The notes: generated by a model not told the origin, from the letters alone. Positions 1-8,688 are shown, counted from the first letter of the stretch. The stretch: DNA of 64,000 bases from Gemella sp. GL1 (GCF_013415365.1 NZ_JACBYB010000011.1:1-64000); one strand, 5' to 3'. Program-made: numbers and translations.

Positions 1-79
1 AGAAGAAAGTTTAGAGTTAAATTAATATAGAATTAGAGAACTTTTAGTTAAAAAAATTCTTTCTAAGAATTGGGGAGTA
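1..79. other. Window edge, end of an upstream gene not resolvable
   Basis: The first 30 bases could hold the last codons of a truncated gene on the + strand: two frames close, at 24 and at 30. Too little remains to name it. Nothing else recognisable precedes the promoter of the HAD phosphatase gene. Confidence 0.3.
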
Positions 80-88
80 TGTTATAAT
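80..88 (+). promoter_or_regulatory. Extended -10 promoter (TGTTATAAT) of the HAD phosphatase gene
   Basis: TGTTATAAT combines a TGn extension with a perfect TATAAT, 27 bases before the start codon. No good -35 is visible, as is common for extended -10 promoters. The same 9-mer recurs before divIB, ftsA and the response regulator in this window. Confidence 0.6.
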
Positions 89-115
89 ATAAATTATTTG
101 TCATAGGAGAAATGT

Positions 116-889
116 ATGAAAAATTATAAATTATATTTAATAGATTTAGATGGGACTATATATAATGGTAATACTCCTATAAAATATGCTAAAGAATTTA
201 TAGAATATTTAAAAGAAAATAATCTTGATTATTTATTTATTACTAATAATTCAACAAAAACGGAAGAAGAAGTGGTAGATAAATTGAAAAATATGGAAAT
301 TAAAACTTCTAGCCAGCATGTTTATAGTTCAGCAATAGCCGCCGCTGAATATGTATATAAGGAAAATTATAAAAAAATACATGTAATAGGGGAGGGAGGC
401 CTAAGAAAATCTTTAATAAAAAAAGGATTAAATTTAGTAAAACAAGAAGAAGCTGATGCTGTTGTAGTTGGTTTAGATAAAAATTCAACATATGAGAAAT
501 TAACTAATGCAGCTTTTGCTTTACAAAGAGGACTTCCCTTTATAGCAACAAATCCAGATAGATTAATACCTACAGAAAATGGTATGACACCTGGTAATGG
601 GGGGCAAGTGAAGTTTCTAGAGTATGTTACAGGAAGAAAAGCAGTTGTCATAGGGAAACCAAGTAGTATAATAATGGAACTTGCTATAGAGAAATTTGAT
701 TATAAAAAAGAAGACATTGTTATGGTAGGCGATAATTATGATACTGATATTAAATCAGGAATAAATATAGGAATAGATACTATCCATGTTCAAACAGGAA
801 TTACAAGTAAGATGGAAGTTTTAAATAAAGAAAAAAAACCAACCTATACTCTAGAAAATTTAAAAGAATTTATGGATAGTATTAAATAA
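116..889 (+). CDS. yutF: NagD/YutF-like HAD-IIA phosphatase
   Basis: This is a cytoplasmic HAD-superfamily phosphatase, 257 residues, the usual length for the NagD/YutF group. Motif I (DLDGT, residues 10-14) supplies the nucleophile Asp. ITNNST near residue 42 is motif II, GKPS near residue 180 is motif III, and GDNYDTDI near residue 201 is motif IV. The family dephosphorylates small phosphate esters such as nucleotides or sugar phosphates; the substrate here is not known. An AGGAG at 105-109 places the start at ATG 116 rather than the out-of-frame ATG at 112. map follows 11 bases downstream, so the two are probably co-transcribed. Confidence 0.9.
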   Translation: MKNYKLYLIDLDGTIYNGNTPIKYAKEFIEYLKENNLDYLFITNNSTKTEEEVVDKLKNMEIKTSSQHVYSSAIAAAEYVYKENYKKIHVIGEGGLRKSLIKKGLNLVKQEEADAVVVGLDKNSTYEKLTNAAFALQRGLPFIATNPDRLIPTENGMTPGNGGQVKFLEYVTGRKAVVIGKPSSIIMELAIEKFDYKKEDIVMVGDNYDTDIKSGINIGIDTIHVQTGITSKMEVLNKEKKPTYTLENLKEFMDSIK

Positions 890-900
890 GGAGTAATGAT

Positions 901-1662
901 ATGATAATTAAAACTGAAGAGCAATTACAAAAAATGAAAGAAATTGGAAGAATCTGTGCAACTATTAGGGATGCAATGCAAGAAGCATCCCTACCTGGTG
1001 TGTCCACAAAAGATCTTGATAATATTGCGAAAGAATTATTCGAAAAATTTAATGCTAAGTCGGCACCTATAGCTGAATATGATTTTCCAGGTTATACTTG
1101 TATATCATTAAATCATCAAGTAGCACATGGAATTCCATCTAATTCAAAAATTTTAAAAGATGGAGATTTATTAAATATCGATGTTTCAGGTTGTAAAGAT
1201 GGATATTATGCAGATACAGGTATTTCATTTGTTGTGGGCAAATGTGATGATGAACTTAAGCAAAGAGTATGTGATGTCGCAAAAGAATCATTCTTTGAAG
1301 GAATAAAATACGCACAAGTAGGTAAGAAGATAAATCAAATTGGGAAAAATATCCACAAGAAAATAAAAGAACACAAACTAGAAGTTATAGAAAATCTTAC
1401 GGGACATGGAATAGGTACTGCATTGCATCAAGAACCAAATTATGTATTTAATTATTTTGACCCATGGGATAATATGATATTAAAAGATGGATTATGTTTA
1501 GCTGTAGAGCCATTCGTATCGACAAAAACTAAAGAAGTATCAAACAGTGGAAGAGATGAATGGGAGTTAGTAAGTAAAGATGGGTCTTACGTAGCTCAAT
1601 ATGAGCATACAATTATGATAAGAGAAAATCAGGAACCACTAATTCTTACAAAACTAGATTAA
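901..1662 (+). CDS. map: Methionine aminopeptidase, type I
   Basis: The enzyme removes the initiator methionine from nascent proteins (peptidase M24A). All five metal ligands are visible: D94 (NIDVSG), D105 (YADTG), H169 (GHGIG), E203 (VEPFV) and E235 (QYEHT). The substrate-side H76 (HGIP) and H176 are also present. At 253 residues it has the normal length of a bacterial type I enzyme without an N-terminal extension. It lies directly behind the HAD phosphatase and before topA, which has its own promoter. Confidence 0.97.
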   Translation: MIIKTEEQLQKMKEIGRICATIRDAMQEASLPGVSTKDLDNIAKELFEKFNAKSAPIAEYDFPGYTCISLNHQVAHGIPSNSKILKDGDLLNIDVSGCKDGYYADTGISFVVGKCDDELKQRVCDVAKESFFEGIKYAQVGKKINQIGKNIHKKIKEHKLEVIENLTGHGIGTALHQEPNYVFNYFDPWDNMILKDGLCLAVEPFVSTKTKEVSNSGRDEWELVSKDGSYVAQYEHTIMIRENQEPLILTKLD

Positions 1663-1674
1663 ATATATTCTGAG

Positions 1675-1703
1675 TTGACAATTTAATAAAAATAAATTAT
1701 TAT
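1675..1703 (+). promoter_or_regulatory. Sigma-A-type promoter of topA
   Basis: TTGACA at 1675-1680 and TATTAT at 1698-1703 are separated by 17 bases. They lie between the map stop codon and the topA start. Confidence 0.75.
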
Positions 1704-1738
1704 ACTAAATCTTAAGTTTAGTAATGTAGGAGAATTTT

Positions 1739-3781
1739 ATGGCAGAAAATTTAGTTATTGTTGAGTCGCCATCAAAAGCAAAAACAATAGAAAAATATTT
1801 AGGAAAGAAATATAAGGTACTATCATCCAAAGGACATATTAAAGATCTACCAAAAAGTAGAATGGGTGTAGAAGTAGTAGATAAAGATAATATACAAGCG
1901 GATTATATATCTATTAGAGGAAAAGGGGATTTAATCAAATCTTTAAAAAAAGAAGCTAAAGGTATGAAAAACATATATCTAGCATCCGATCCAGATAGGG
2001 AGGGGGAGGCTATTGCTTGGCATATTGCATCCATCCTTAATTTGGAGAATGGAAAAAATAGAGTTATTTTTAATGAGATAACAAAAGATGCAGTAAAAGA
2101 GGCGATAAAAAGTCCTAGAGAAATTGATTCTAATTTGGTAGATTCGCAACAAGCAAGACGAGTATTAGATAGATTAGTAGGATACAATATATCTCCAGTA
2201 TTATGGAAGAAGGTTAAACCAAAATTATCTGCCGGACGTGTGCAAAGTGCATCCTTAAAGTTAATAGTGGACAGAGAAAATGAAATAAGAAGTTTTATTC
2301 CAGAAGAATATTGGACTATACCGATTGATTTTATTAAAGATAGGAGAATATTGACGGCTAATTTTTATTCGTATAAAGGTGAGAAAGTAAAATTGCAAAC
2401 TAAGAAAGATGTGGATGTAATTTTAAAAGGGATAAAAGGAAATACTTTTGATGTTATAGAAGTGAATAAATCTAATAAAAATAGGACGTCTCCACTTGTG
2501 TATACAACTTCGACTATGCAACAAGACGCATCTAGAAAAATTAATTTTAAAACAAGAAAAACAATGAGTGTTGCTCAAGAATTGTATGAAGGGGTTAATT
2601 TAAAAAAATTGGGAGGAATAACAGGTCTTATCACTTATATGAGAACAGATTCTACTAGAATCTCAGAAGAAGCGAAAAAACAAGCTTATGCTTATATAGT
2701 TGATCAATTTGGTGAAGAATATGTAGCTACTGTTGCAAAAAAAATAAAAGGAAATAAAAATGTACAAGATGCTCACGAAGGAATTAGACCCACTAATGTA
2801 AACTTTAGTCCTAATCTAGTAAAAGATTATCTTACGCCCGATCAACTAAAATTATATACATTAATTTGGAATAGGTTTGTTGCTAGTCAAATGGCTGCAG
2901 CTGTTTATGAAACACGCACAACTACTTTTGAGAATAATCAAATAGTCTATAAAGCATCTGATTCAAAAATTATTTTTGATGGATTCCTAAAGGTTTTAAA
3001 AGAAAAGGAGAAAGTTAAAGTTTCTGCAAGTTTTGAAAAAGGAGATGCGGCTAAGTATAAAGAGATAAAGGAAGAACAACATTTCACCCATCCCCCAGCT
3101 AGATACTCAGAGGCAAAATTAATTGCTAGTTTAGAAGAATTAGGTATTGGAAGGCCATCAACTTATTCATCTATCATTGAAACATTGCAAAAAAGATACT
3201 ATGCTAAGTTAAATAATAAGGTCTTCACTCCAACTGAATTAGGGGAAATAGTTTCCAATATGATAGCTGAATACTTTCCTAATATAATAAATGTAGAATT
3301 TACAGCTAAATTAGAAAGTGATTTAGATAAAATTGCTGAAGGGAATATTAAATGGCAACATGCTATCTATGATTTTTATTCTAACTTTGAAAAGGATGTA
3401 GTGAAGGCTGAAAAAGAATTAGAAAAAGTTGAAATCCAAAAAGAGTATACAGGAGAAGATTGTCCAGAGTGTAGCTCCCCCTTGTTATATAAATTAGGAA
3501 AATTTGGCAAGTTTGTAGCTTGTTCTAATTTCCCAGATTGTAGATATACAGAAACCATTCAAAAGAAAGTAGGAGTGACATGCCCTTCATGTAAAAAACA
3601 TGAAATACTTGAAAAAAAGTCTAAAAAAGGAAAAGTATTTTATGGATGTGAAGATTTTCCTAATTGTGAATTTGTTTCATGGGATAAACCAATAAATAGA
3701 CAGTGTCCTAAATGTCAAAATATCTTATATGAAAATAAAAAACATGTTTTTTGTGCATCCTGTGACTATAAAGAAAAATAG
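1739..3781 (+). CDS. topA: DNA topoisomerase I
   Basis: This type IA topoisomerase relaxes negative supercoils. The N-terminal Toprim domain is clear (VIVESPSKAKTIEKYLG near residue 6; the acidic DPDREGEAIAWH near residue 83). The catalytic tyrosine sits in ITYMRTDSTR near residue 299. The C-terminus carries three four-cysteine zinc-ribbon repeats (about residues 580-680), as in Bacillus and Staphylococcus TopA. At 680 residues it is full length. It has its own promoter upstream and a strong hairpin terminator immediately after the stop codon, so it is probably transcribed alone. Confidence 0.98.
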   Translation: MAENLVIVESPSKAKTIEKYLGKKYKVLSSKGHIKDLPKSRMGVEVVDKDNIQADYISIRGKGDLIKSLKKEAKGMKNIYLASDPDREGEAIAWHIASILNLENGKNRVIFNEITKDAVKEAIKSPREIDSNLVDSQQARRVLDRLVGYNISPVLWKKVKPKLSAGRVQSASLKLIVDRENEIRSFIPEEYWTIPIDFIKDRRILTANFYSYKGEKVKLQTKKDVDVILKGIKGNTFDVIEVNKSNKNRTSPLVYTTSTMQQDASRKINFKTRKTMSVAQELYEGVNLKKLGGITGLITYMRTDSTRISEEAKKQAYAYIVDQFGEEYVATVAKKIKGNKNVQDAHEGIRPTNVNFSPNLVKDYLTPDQLKLYTLIWNRFVASQMAAAVYETRTTTFENNQIVYKASDSKIIFDGFLKVLKEKEKVKVSASFEKGDAAKYKEIKEEQHFTHPPARYSEAKLIASLEELGIGRPSTYSSIIETLQKRYYAKLNNKVFTPTELGEIVSNMIAEYFPNIINVEFTAKLESDLDKIAEGNIKWQHAIYDFYSNFEKDVVKAEKELEKVEIQKEYTGEDCPECSSPLLYKLGKFGKFVACSNFPDCRYTETIQKKVGVTCPSCKKHEILEKKSKKGKVFYGCEDFPNCEFVSWDKPINRQCPKCQNILYENKKHVFCASCDYKEK

Positions 3782-3784
3782 TAT

Positions 3785-3816
3785 AAAAAGAAAGTAGCTA
3801 GCTACTTTCTTTTTTA
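3785..3816 (+). terminator. Rho-independent terminator of topA
   Basis: A near-perfect palindrome centred on AAAGTAGC-TA-GCTACTTT is flanked by an A-run and a T-run right after the topA stop codon. Confidence 0.9.
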
Positions 3817-3880
3817 TTTGAAATAGATAAATATTTAAGCTATTATTAAATAGCAATCTATTAAATACAAGAGGTATTTT

Positions 3881-4720
3881 ATGTCATTACAATTTATAAA
3901 CTTTAAGAAAAAGATCGAGAAAAACGAAGAATTACAAGTATCATTTAAGCTAGCCGATAAACAATCATTAGCGATTATCAATAAAAATTATAGACAATTA
4001 GATATATTTAAAAATATTTTTAAAAAAGTAGAAAATTATAGAGGTAATGTTTTAATAAATAATACTGATGTAAGAGAAAAGAAAATATTATTTGTGTTTG
4101 ATAATATAGGTATGTATTCTAATTTTTCTTTATATCAAAACTTCAAATTTTTATTGAGGATACATTCGGTAAAAATTAGTAAAGAAACTTTATTAAAATA
4201 TTTTGAAGACTTACGATTAGATTCCAAAAGGAACTATGTAAGTTTAGATGCTAGCGAAAAAGAAAAAGCAGAATTTTTACTGAGATTTTTAATATCAAAA
4301 GAAATATTTTTACTTGATTTATCTAAGAAAAATTTTATGGATATTAGAATTATTTCTGAATTTATAAAAGTAAATATAGATAAAATTGAAAAAAATGTAG
4401 TAGTTTTATCTAAGGATTTAAATGAGGTAACTTATCTTATGGATAAATTTTTGATAATAGATAAAAATAAACAAGAATATTATGGTGATAATAAAAATCA
4501 TGAATTAGTAAGTAATTTAGTGGTTTTAAAATTATCAGTTTTAGATAATGAAAGTTTTGAAGATAGGTTAACTATGGATTATACAATAGTTAATAATAAA
4601 CTAATTTTAGAAAAAAAGAATTTAGAAGCGGCTTTATATTATTTTGTTAGTAATGATATACAAGTGGAGAGTATTACTGACTTTGTAGACAATGATAGTT
4701 TGTATATGGATGGAGAATAA
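3881..4720 (+). CDS. Degenerate ABC-type ATPase homologue (pseudo-ATPase)
   Basis: The 279-residue protein follows the layout of an ABC ATPase but lacks its catalytic motifs. Where Walker A should be (about residues 28-42) there is AIINKNYRQLDIF, without the glycines, Lys or Ser/Thr. A signature-like stretch (VSLDASEKEKAEFLL, from residue 120) precedes a Walker-B-like hydrophobic run (EIFLLDLSKK, residues 141-150) with no catalytic Glu. A switch-like VVVLSKDLNEV (about 173) follows, with Lys where His is expected. The gene lies 2 bases before a membrane protein gene, suggesting a two-part complex. ABC ancestry is inferred from pattern only. The reading frame is intact and well started, so this is not a decaying pseudogene. 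Confidence 0.6.
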   Translation: MSLQFINFKKKIEKNEELQVSFKLADKQSLAIINKNYRQLDIFKNIFKKVENYRGNVLINNTDVREKKILFVFDNIGMYSNFSLYQNFKFLLRIHSVKISKETLLKYFEDLRLDSKRNYVSLDASEKEKAEFLLRFLISKEIFLLDLSKKNFMDIRIISEFIKVNIDKIEKNVVVLSKDLNEVTYLMDKFLIIDKNKQEYYGDNKNHELVSNLVVLKLSVLDNESFEDRLTMDYTIVNNKLILEKKNLEAALYYFVSNDIQVESITDFVDNDSLYMDGE

Positions 4721-4722
4721 GA

Positions 4723-5445
4723 ATGATAGTAGTAGAATTTTTAAAAATTTTAAAGAGAAAGTTCAATTATATATATGTGTTAGGAAGTATAATAGTTTTA
4801 ATAGGTTTACATTATGCAACTAATATGGTGTATAAGGAAATAAGTGTTAATAAAGTAGAATTTTTATATAATTATTCTTTGAAATGGATAGTATCTATAG
4901 TAGTATTATTTTCTATCTTAAATACTATATTTTCGTATAGAAAGGACTATATAGATGGATTGAGCAAGCTGATACGATATTCAGAAGTTTCAAGACTTTA
5001 CAATCTTTTTTCTAAATTAATAGCAAATTATCTTATAGCAGTGATATTTTTTATATTCATAACTGCCTTTTATTCAATATTTATTTATTATATGCAAGGT
5101 GCAGATGGATTTTTTTTAATAAACAGTACTATGAAAAATAACACAGCACTATCTTTATCGCTAATACTCTATGCTTCATCTGTAGCTTTACTAGTAAGTG
5201 TCATTTTCAATAATATATATCTTGCAATTTCCTTGAGTATATTTCCATTGACTGCTTTAACTTTTATTAGGGAATTTATTAGAGAAACATATAAGGTTCA
5301 GATAGGAGGAGATATATTTGCAGATACATTTGCTAAAATATCTGAGCATGCTTCTTTTGAAAGTTCAAATTTAATTCAAATAATAATATATTCAGTATGT
5401 ATATTTTTAATTTCTCTATTTATAAAATTGTTGAAGAATAATTAG
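4723..5445 (+). CDS. ABC-2-like membrane permease subunit
   Basis: The 240-residue protein has about six hydrophobic segments (near residues 18-35, 50-65, 98-120, 138-160, 165-180 and 218-236), as in ABC-2 type permeases. No specific family motif was recognised. It starts 2 bases after the degenerate ATPase, so the two are almost certainly co-translated and probably act together. The cargo is unknown. The stop codon directly precedes the promoter of the Mn riboswitch. Confidence 0.6.
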   Translation: MIVVEFLKILKRKFNYIYVLGSIIVLIGLHYATNMVYKEISVNKVEFLYNYSLKWIVSIVVLFSILNTIFSYRKDYIDGLSKLIRYSEVSRLYNLFSKLIANYLIAVIFFIFITAFYSIFIYYMQGADGFFLINSTMKNNTALSLSLILYASSVALLVSVIFNNIYLAISLSIFPLTALTFIREFIRETYKVQIGGDIFADTFAKISEHASFESSNLIQIIIYSVCIFLISLFIKLLKNN

Positions 5446-5474
5446 TTGACAGAAAAAATATTATTTAATATAAT
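5446..5474 (+). promoter_or_regulatory. Consensus promoter of the Mn riboswitch / terC transcript
   Basis: A perfect TTGACA (5446-5451) and a perfect TATAAT (5469-5474) with a 17-base spacer. It begins one base after the preceding stop codon. Confidence 0.9.
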
Positions 5475-5486
5475 ATTAAGGTATTA

Positions 5487-5606
5487 TTCAAAGGGGAGTA
5501 ACTTAACTCTTTATGAGTTTCTAGTATCGTCATTTCATAGATATAAAATCTATCGGTGCTAGAGATAACTGTGTTTATTTAGTAAGACCTTTGCTTTATT
5601 TAATTG
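5487..5606 (+). ncRNA. yybP-ykoY manganese riboswitch aptamer
   Basis: The segment opens with the family hallmark CAAAGGGGAGTA and closes with ACCTTTGC. The conserved internal ATCGTCA and CGGTGCT elements lie between. The closing helix P1 can form between CAAAGG (5489-5494) and CCTTTG (5588-5593). The family binds Mn2+ and controls Mn homeostasis genes, and the gene downstream is a TerC/YkoY protein, a classic target. The 3' strand of P1 is also the 5' arm of the terminator hairpin, so ligand binding should favour read-through (an ON switch). Confidence 0.92.
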
Positions 5607-5626
5607 TAAAGCAAAGGTCTTTTTAT
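5584..5626 (+). terminator. Riboswitch-controlled terminator before terC
   Basis: A 14-bp stem pairs 5585-5598 with 5607-5620 and is followed by TTTT. The 5' arm contains the CCTTTG that also closes aptamer P1, so the two structures exclude each other. Confidence 0.88.
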
Positions 5627-5647
5627 ATTGATTGAAGGGAGAATAAA

Positions 5648-6421
5648 ATGGATACACAGATTTTGATACAATATGGTATAGTATTACTAAGTTTGATAGT
5701 TTTAGAAGGATTACTATCGGCAGATAATGCTATAGTTTTAGCGATAATGGTTAGACATTTACCACCTAAGCAACAAAAACAAGCTTTAATGTATGGACTT
5801 GTTGGTGCTCTAGTATTTCGTATAGTAGCTATATTTTTAATTACTATTTTAGCAAAATATTGGCAAATTCAGGTAATTGGAGGAATATATTTACTCTACA
5901 TGGCCTTTACTCATATTAAAGAATTTTACGCTAAATTAAATAATAGCGAAGTAGAAGAAGAGAATGTTCAATCAAAAACACAAAGTGGTTTTTGGATGAC
6001 AGTTTTAAAGGTTGAACTAACGGATATTGCTTTTGCAGTAGATTCGATTTTAGCTGCAGTTGCTATCGCAATAACTTTACCTGCAATTACAGATATAACT
6101 ATTGGTGGGATTAATGCTGGACCATTTGTAGTAATGGTTTTAGGTGGATTAGCTGGGGTTGTATTAATGCGTTTTGCAGCGAACTTTTTTATTAAAGTTT
6201 TAAAAGAACAGCCGGGATTAGAGTTAGCAGCTTTTCTTATTGTAGGCTGGGTAGGTATTAAATTATTAGTTATAGCAGCAGCTCATGAAGGGATTGGTTT
6301 ACTAGCACACGACTTTCCTCATTCACCAGTTTGGACAGCCATTTTTTGGATAGTATTATTTGGATTAGCTGTATTTGGTTTCATTTATTCAAAAAAATTA
6401 AACAGAAATATGAATAAATAA
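5648..6421 (+). CDS. TerC/YkoY-family integral membrane protein, probable Mn2+ exporter
   Basis: The 257-residue protein has about seven to eight membrane helices and the TerC hallmarks: EGLLSADNAIVLA near residue 20 and VELTDIAFAVDSI near residue 125, both with buried acidic residues. TerC-family members such as YkoY and YceF of Bacillus help efflux or loading of manganese. The Mn riboswitch directly upstream supports that role. The gene stands alone between the riboswitch terminator and its own terminator. Exact substrate specificity is inferred from the riboswitch. Confidence 0.88.
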   Translation: MDTQILIQYGIVLLSLIVLEGLLSADNAIVLAIMVRHLPPKQQKQALMYGLVGALVFRIVAIFLITILAKYWQIQVIGGIYLLYMAFTHIKEFYAKLNNSEVEEENVQSKTQSGFWMTVLKVELTDIAFAVDSILAAVAIAITLPAITDITIGGINAGPFVVMVLGGLAGVVLMRFAANFFIKVLKEQPGLELAAFLIVGWVGIKLLVIAAAHEGIGLLAHDFPHSPVWTAIFWIVLFGLAVFGFIYSKKLNRNMNK

Positions 6422-6426
6422 GCATT

Positions 6427-6460
6427 AAGATAAGCAGAATAATTTTGCTTATCTTTTTTT
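6427..6460 (+). terminator. Terminator of the terC gene
   Basis: A 10-bp stem (6427-6436 with 6446-6455) built on AAGATAAGCA is followed by a T-run. Confidence 0.85.
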
Positions 6461-6506
6461 TGTGATAAAATTTTATTAATAATAATAATTTAAAAGGAGA
6501 TAACCT

Positions 6507-6845
6507 ATGTCATTTTTTGATTATATAAAAGATTTTCCGCTAATTACATCAGAACAAGCAGAAGAGAAAATTAATAAAAAAGAAGAGTTAGTTTTATTTG
6601 TAGGGAAAGCAACTTGTTCATTTTGTTTAATATTTGCTCCGAAACTTTATTCTGTAGCTAAAAAAGAAGGAATTACTGTGCATTTTGTAAATAGTGAAGA
6701 TTTCTCAGACTCTACACTTTCAGCATTCAGAACAAAATATAAAATTAAAACAGTTCCTGGTTTACTTGTTGCAAGAAATGGAGAGACTAAAGTAGTTTGT
6801 GATTCATCATTATCGGAAGAAGATATAACAAATTTTATAAAATAA
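6507..6845 (+). CDS. Small thioredoxin-fold protein with CSFC active site
   Basis: The 112-residue protein resembles the thioredoxin-like 'bacteriocin transport accessory protein' group. It has a beta strand LVLFVGK, then a CxxC redox motif (C37-S-F-C40) and the cis-Pro segment KTVPGLLV. There is no signal peptide, so it should be cytoplasmic. A GGAG ribosome-binding site lies 8 bases upstream. It is monocistronic between two terminators. The thioredoxin fold is well supported; the partner protein is unknown, and no bacteriocin gene lies nearby. Confidence 0.75.
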   Translation: MSFFDYIKDFPLITSEQAEEKINKKEELVLFVGKATCSFCLIFAPKLYSVAKKEGITVHFVNSEDFSDSTLSAFRTKYKIKTVPGLLVARNGETKVVCDSSLSEEDITNFIK

Positions 6846-6890
6846 TTAAAAGACACTGAACGTTTTAAGTTTAGTGTCTTTTAATTATTC
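6844..6890. terminator. Terminator after the thioredoxin-like gene
   Basis: A perfect 14-bp inverted repeat (6844-6857 with 6873-6886) overlaps the stop codon. T-runs on both ends would allow termination in either direction. Confidence 0.8.
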
Positions 6891-6910
6891 TTCAAGGAAA
6901 ATTTAAATTT

Positions 6911-6938
6911 TAGTGGAAAAAAGTGGGGAAATGTGGTA
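6911..6938 (+). promoter_or_regulatory. Putative MraZ operator: three GTGG boxes at 10-bp spacing
   Basis: GTGG occurs at 6913, 6923 and 6933, exactly one helical turn apart. This is the arrangement of the MraZ-binding repeats known from E. coli and Mycoplasma, located just before mraZ. The third box contains a GTG that could be mistaken for the mraZ start codon. Confidence 0.75.
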
Positions 6939-6965
6939 AATTATATATTAAAGGTGGTGAAGCAT

Positions 6966-7394
6966 GTGTTTATTGGTCAATATAATAATAAAATGGACGC
7001 CAAAGGGCGTATTTCAATGCCTGTAAAATTCAGAGATGAATTAGGAAATAAATTTATTATAACAAGAGGATTAGATTCTTGTTTATTTGGCTATTCACTG
7101 CTTGAGTGGCAAAAAATTGAAAGTAAAATAAAGTCACTACCCCTTACTAAAAAAAGCGCTCGTGCATTTCAACGTTTCTTTTTTTCTGGTGCAAGTGAGG
7201 TTGAAATAGACAAACAAGGGAGAATAAATATACCACAATCTCTTATAGAACATGCTAAGCTTGAAAAGGAATGTGTAGTTAATGGTGTTTCTAATAGGAT
7301 AGAGATTTGGAATAAAGAAACCTGGAATTCACAATTATTGGATAGTGAAGAATCATTTGAAGATATTGCTGAAGAATTAGATTTTGAATTTTAA
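6966..7394 (+). CDS. mraZ: Transcriptional regulator MraZ
   Basis: MraZ is the AbrB-like DNA-binding protein that heads division and cell-wall clusters and represses its own operon. Two tandem MraZ domains are visible: the first with DAKGRISMP, the second with [10 protein letters not shown] start it at GTG 6966, preceded by AAGGTGG (6951-6957), giving 142 residues beginning VFIGQYNNK, the usual family start. An in-frame GTG at 6933 would add 11 residues but lies inside the operator repeats. rsmH follows 14 bases downstream. Confidence 0.93.
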   Translation: MFIGQYNNKMDAKGRISMPVKFRDELGNKFIITRGLDSCLFGYSLLEWQKIESKIKSLPLTKKSARAFQRFFFSGASEVEIDKQGRINIPQSLIEHAKLEKECVVNGVSNRIEIWNKETWNSQLLDSEESFEDIAEELDFEF

Positions 7395-7408
7395 AATTAG
7401 GAGAAATT

Positions 7409-8341
7409 ATGTTTAAGCATTATAGTGTGCTTCTAAATGAGGCAGTAGACGGATTAGATATAAAAGAAGATGGAATATATGTTGACTGTACTCTAGGGGG
7501 GGCGGGGCATAGTTTAGAAATTTTAAAAAGATTAAAAAATGGTAAATTGTATGCTTTTGATCAAGATCAAGTAGCCTTAGATAATGCCAAGGAAAAATTG
7601 GCTGAATATAGAGATAGGGTTGTATTTATCAAGTCCAATTTTAAAAATTTAGAAAAAGAACTTGTTAAACTTGGGATTGATAAAGTAGATGGAGTTCTTT
7701 ATGATTTAGGAGTATCTTCACCTCAACTAGATACACCAGAAAGAGGTTTTTCATACAATTATGATACTAGATTAGACATGAGAATGGATATGGATGCCGA
7801 AATTTCTGCTTATGAGGTGGTTAACAACTATGATTATCATGAACTTGTAAAAATATTTTATCGCTATGGGGAAGAAAAATTTTCTAAGCAAATTGCAAGG
7901 AATATTGAAAAAGTTAGAGAATTAAAAAATATTGAGAGTACATTTGAATTAGTGGATATAATAAAAGATTCTATTCCAGCTGCAGCAAGAAGAAAGGGAG
8001 GACACCCAGCGAAAAGAGTATTTCAAGCAATAAGAATTGCGGTTAACAATGAACTAGGTGTTTTTGAATCTTCTTTAGAACAGGCGATTAAATTAACTAA
8101 GATTGGGGGACGAATTTCAGTAATTACTTTCCATTCTTTAGAGGATAGAATTTGTAAACAAATTTTTAATTCATATGCCAAAGGAAAAGAGTTACCTAGG
8201 AATTTTCCTGTGTTGCCAGAAGAATTTCAAGCAAAATTAAAAAATATAACAAGAAAACCTATTTTACCAAGTAAAGTAGAACTTGAAGAAAATAATCGTT
8301 CAAGAAGTGCTAAATTAAGAATAGCAGAAATATTAAGATAA
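7409..8341 (+). CDS. rsmH: 16S rRNA (cytosine-1402-N4)-methyltransferase
   Basis: RsmH (MraW) N4-methylates C1402 in the ribosomal P site. The N-terminus [13 protein letters not shown], the SAM loop [24 protein letters not shown] and [15 protein letters not shown] are all family signatures. The 310 residues match the normal length. It is the second gene of the mraZ cluster, translated from an AGGAG site, and is followed by ftsL. Confidence 0.97.
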   Translation: MFKHYSVLLNEAVDGLDIKEDGIYVDCTLGGAGHSLEILKRLKNGKLYAFDQDQVALDNAKEKLAEYRDRVVFIKSNFKNLEKELVKLGIDKVDGVLYDLGVSSPQLDTPERGFSYNYDTRLDMRMDMDAEISAYEVVNNYDYHELVKIFYRYGEEKFSKQIARNIEKVRELKNIESTFELVDIIKDSIPAAARRKGGHPAKRVFQAIRIAVNNELGVFESSLEQAIKLTKIGGRISVITFHSLEDRICKQIFNSYAKGKELPRNFPVLPEEFQAKLKNITRKPILPSKVELEENNRSRSAKLRIAEILR

Positions 8342-8361
8342 GGAAATGAAGGGATAAATAA

Positions 8362-8688
8362 GTGGCAACGTTAAAAGTCTATAGTAGAGAATACGGTGTA
8401 AAAAAGATTGAAGAAAAAGTAAAGTTAACTAAGCCAGAGTTATTTATATATTTAACGATTCCAATTACATTATTTGTTAGTATTTATGTAATGTTAAGTT
8501 ATGAAGGTGAACTATATTCTTTAAAAAATCAAGAAACAGTAAATTCTCAACAAATACAAAAAATAAAAAATGCTAATGAAGAACAAAAGGTTATTATAAA
8601 TGATTTGTCTTCATATGATAGAATAAAAAATATATCGGAAGTATTGGGGATGACTTCACAAAAAGAAAATATAAAGGTTGTGAGATAA
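8362..8688 (+). CDS. ftsL: Cell division protein FtsL
   Basis: This is a small bitopic membrane protein of the divisome that bridges FtsB/DivIC and the septal synthase. It has a cytoplasmic N-terminus, one membrane helix (about residues 29-46) and an extracytoplasmic coiled coil (about 50-90). Start codon is GTG 8362, preceded by a GAAGGG. Sequence conservation in FtsL is low; the call rests on topology, length (108 residues) and position between rsmH and the PBP gene. Confidence 0.88.
   Translation: MATLKVYSREYGVKKIEEKVKLTKPELFIYLTIPITLFVSIYVMLSYEGELYSLKNQETVNSQQIQKIKNANEEQKVIINDLSSYDRIKNISEVLGMTSQKENIKVVR

Noticed and set aside
6933-6965. Longer mraZ reading frame from GTG 6933
   Set aside because: It lies inside the GTGG operator repeats, lacks a ribosome-binding site and adds residues not seen in the family.
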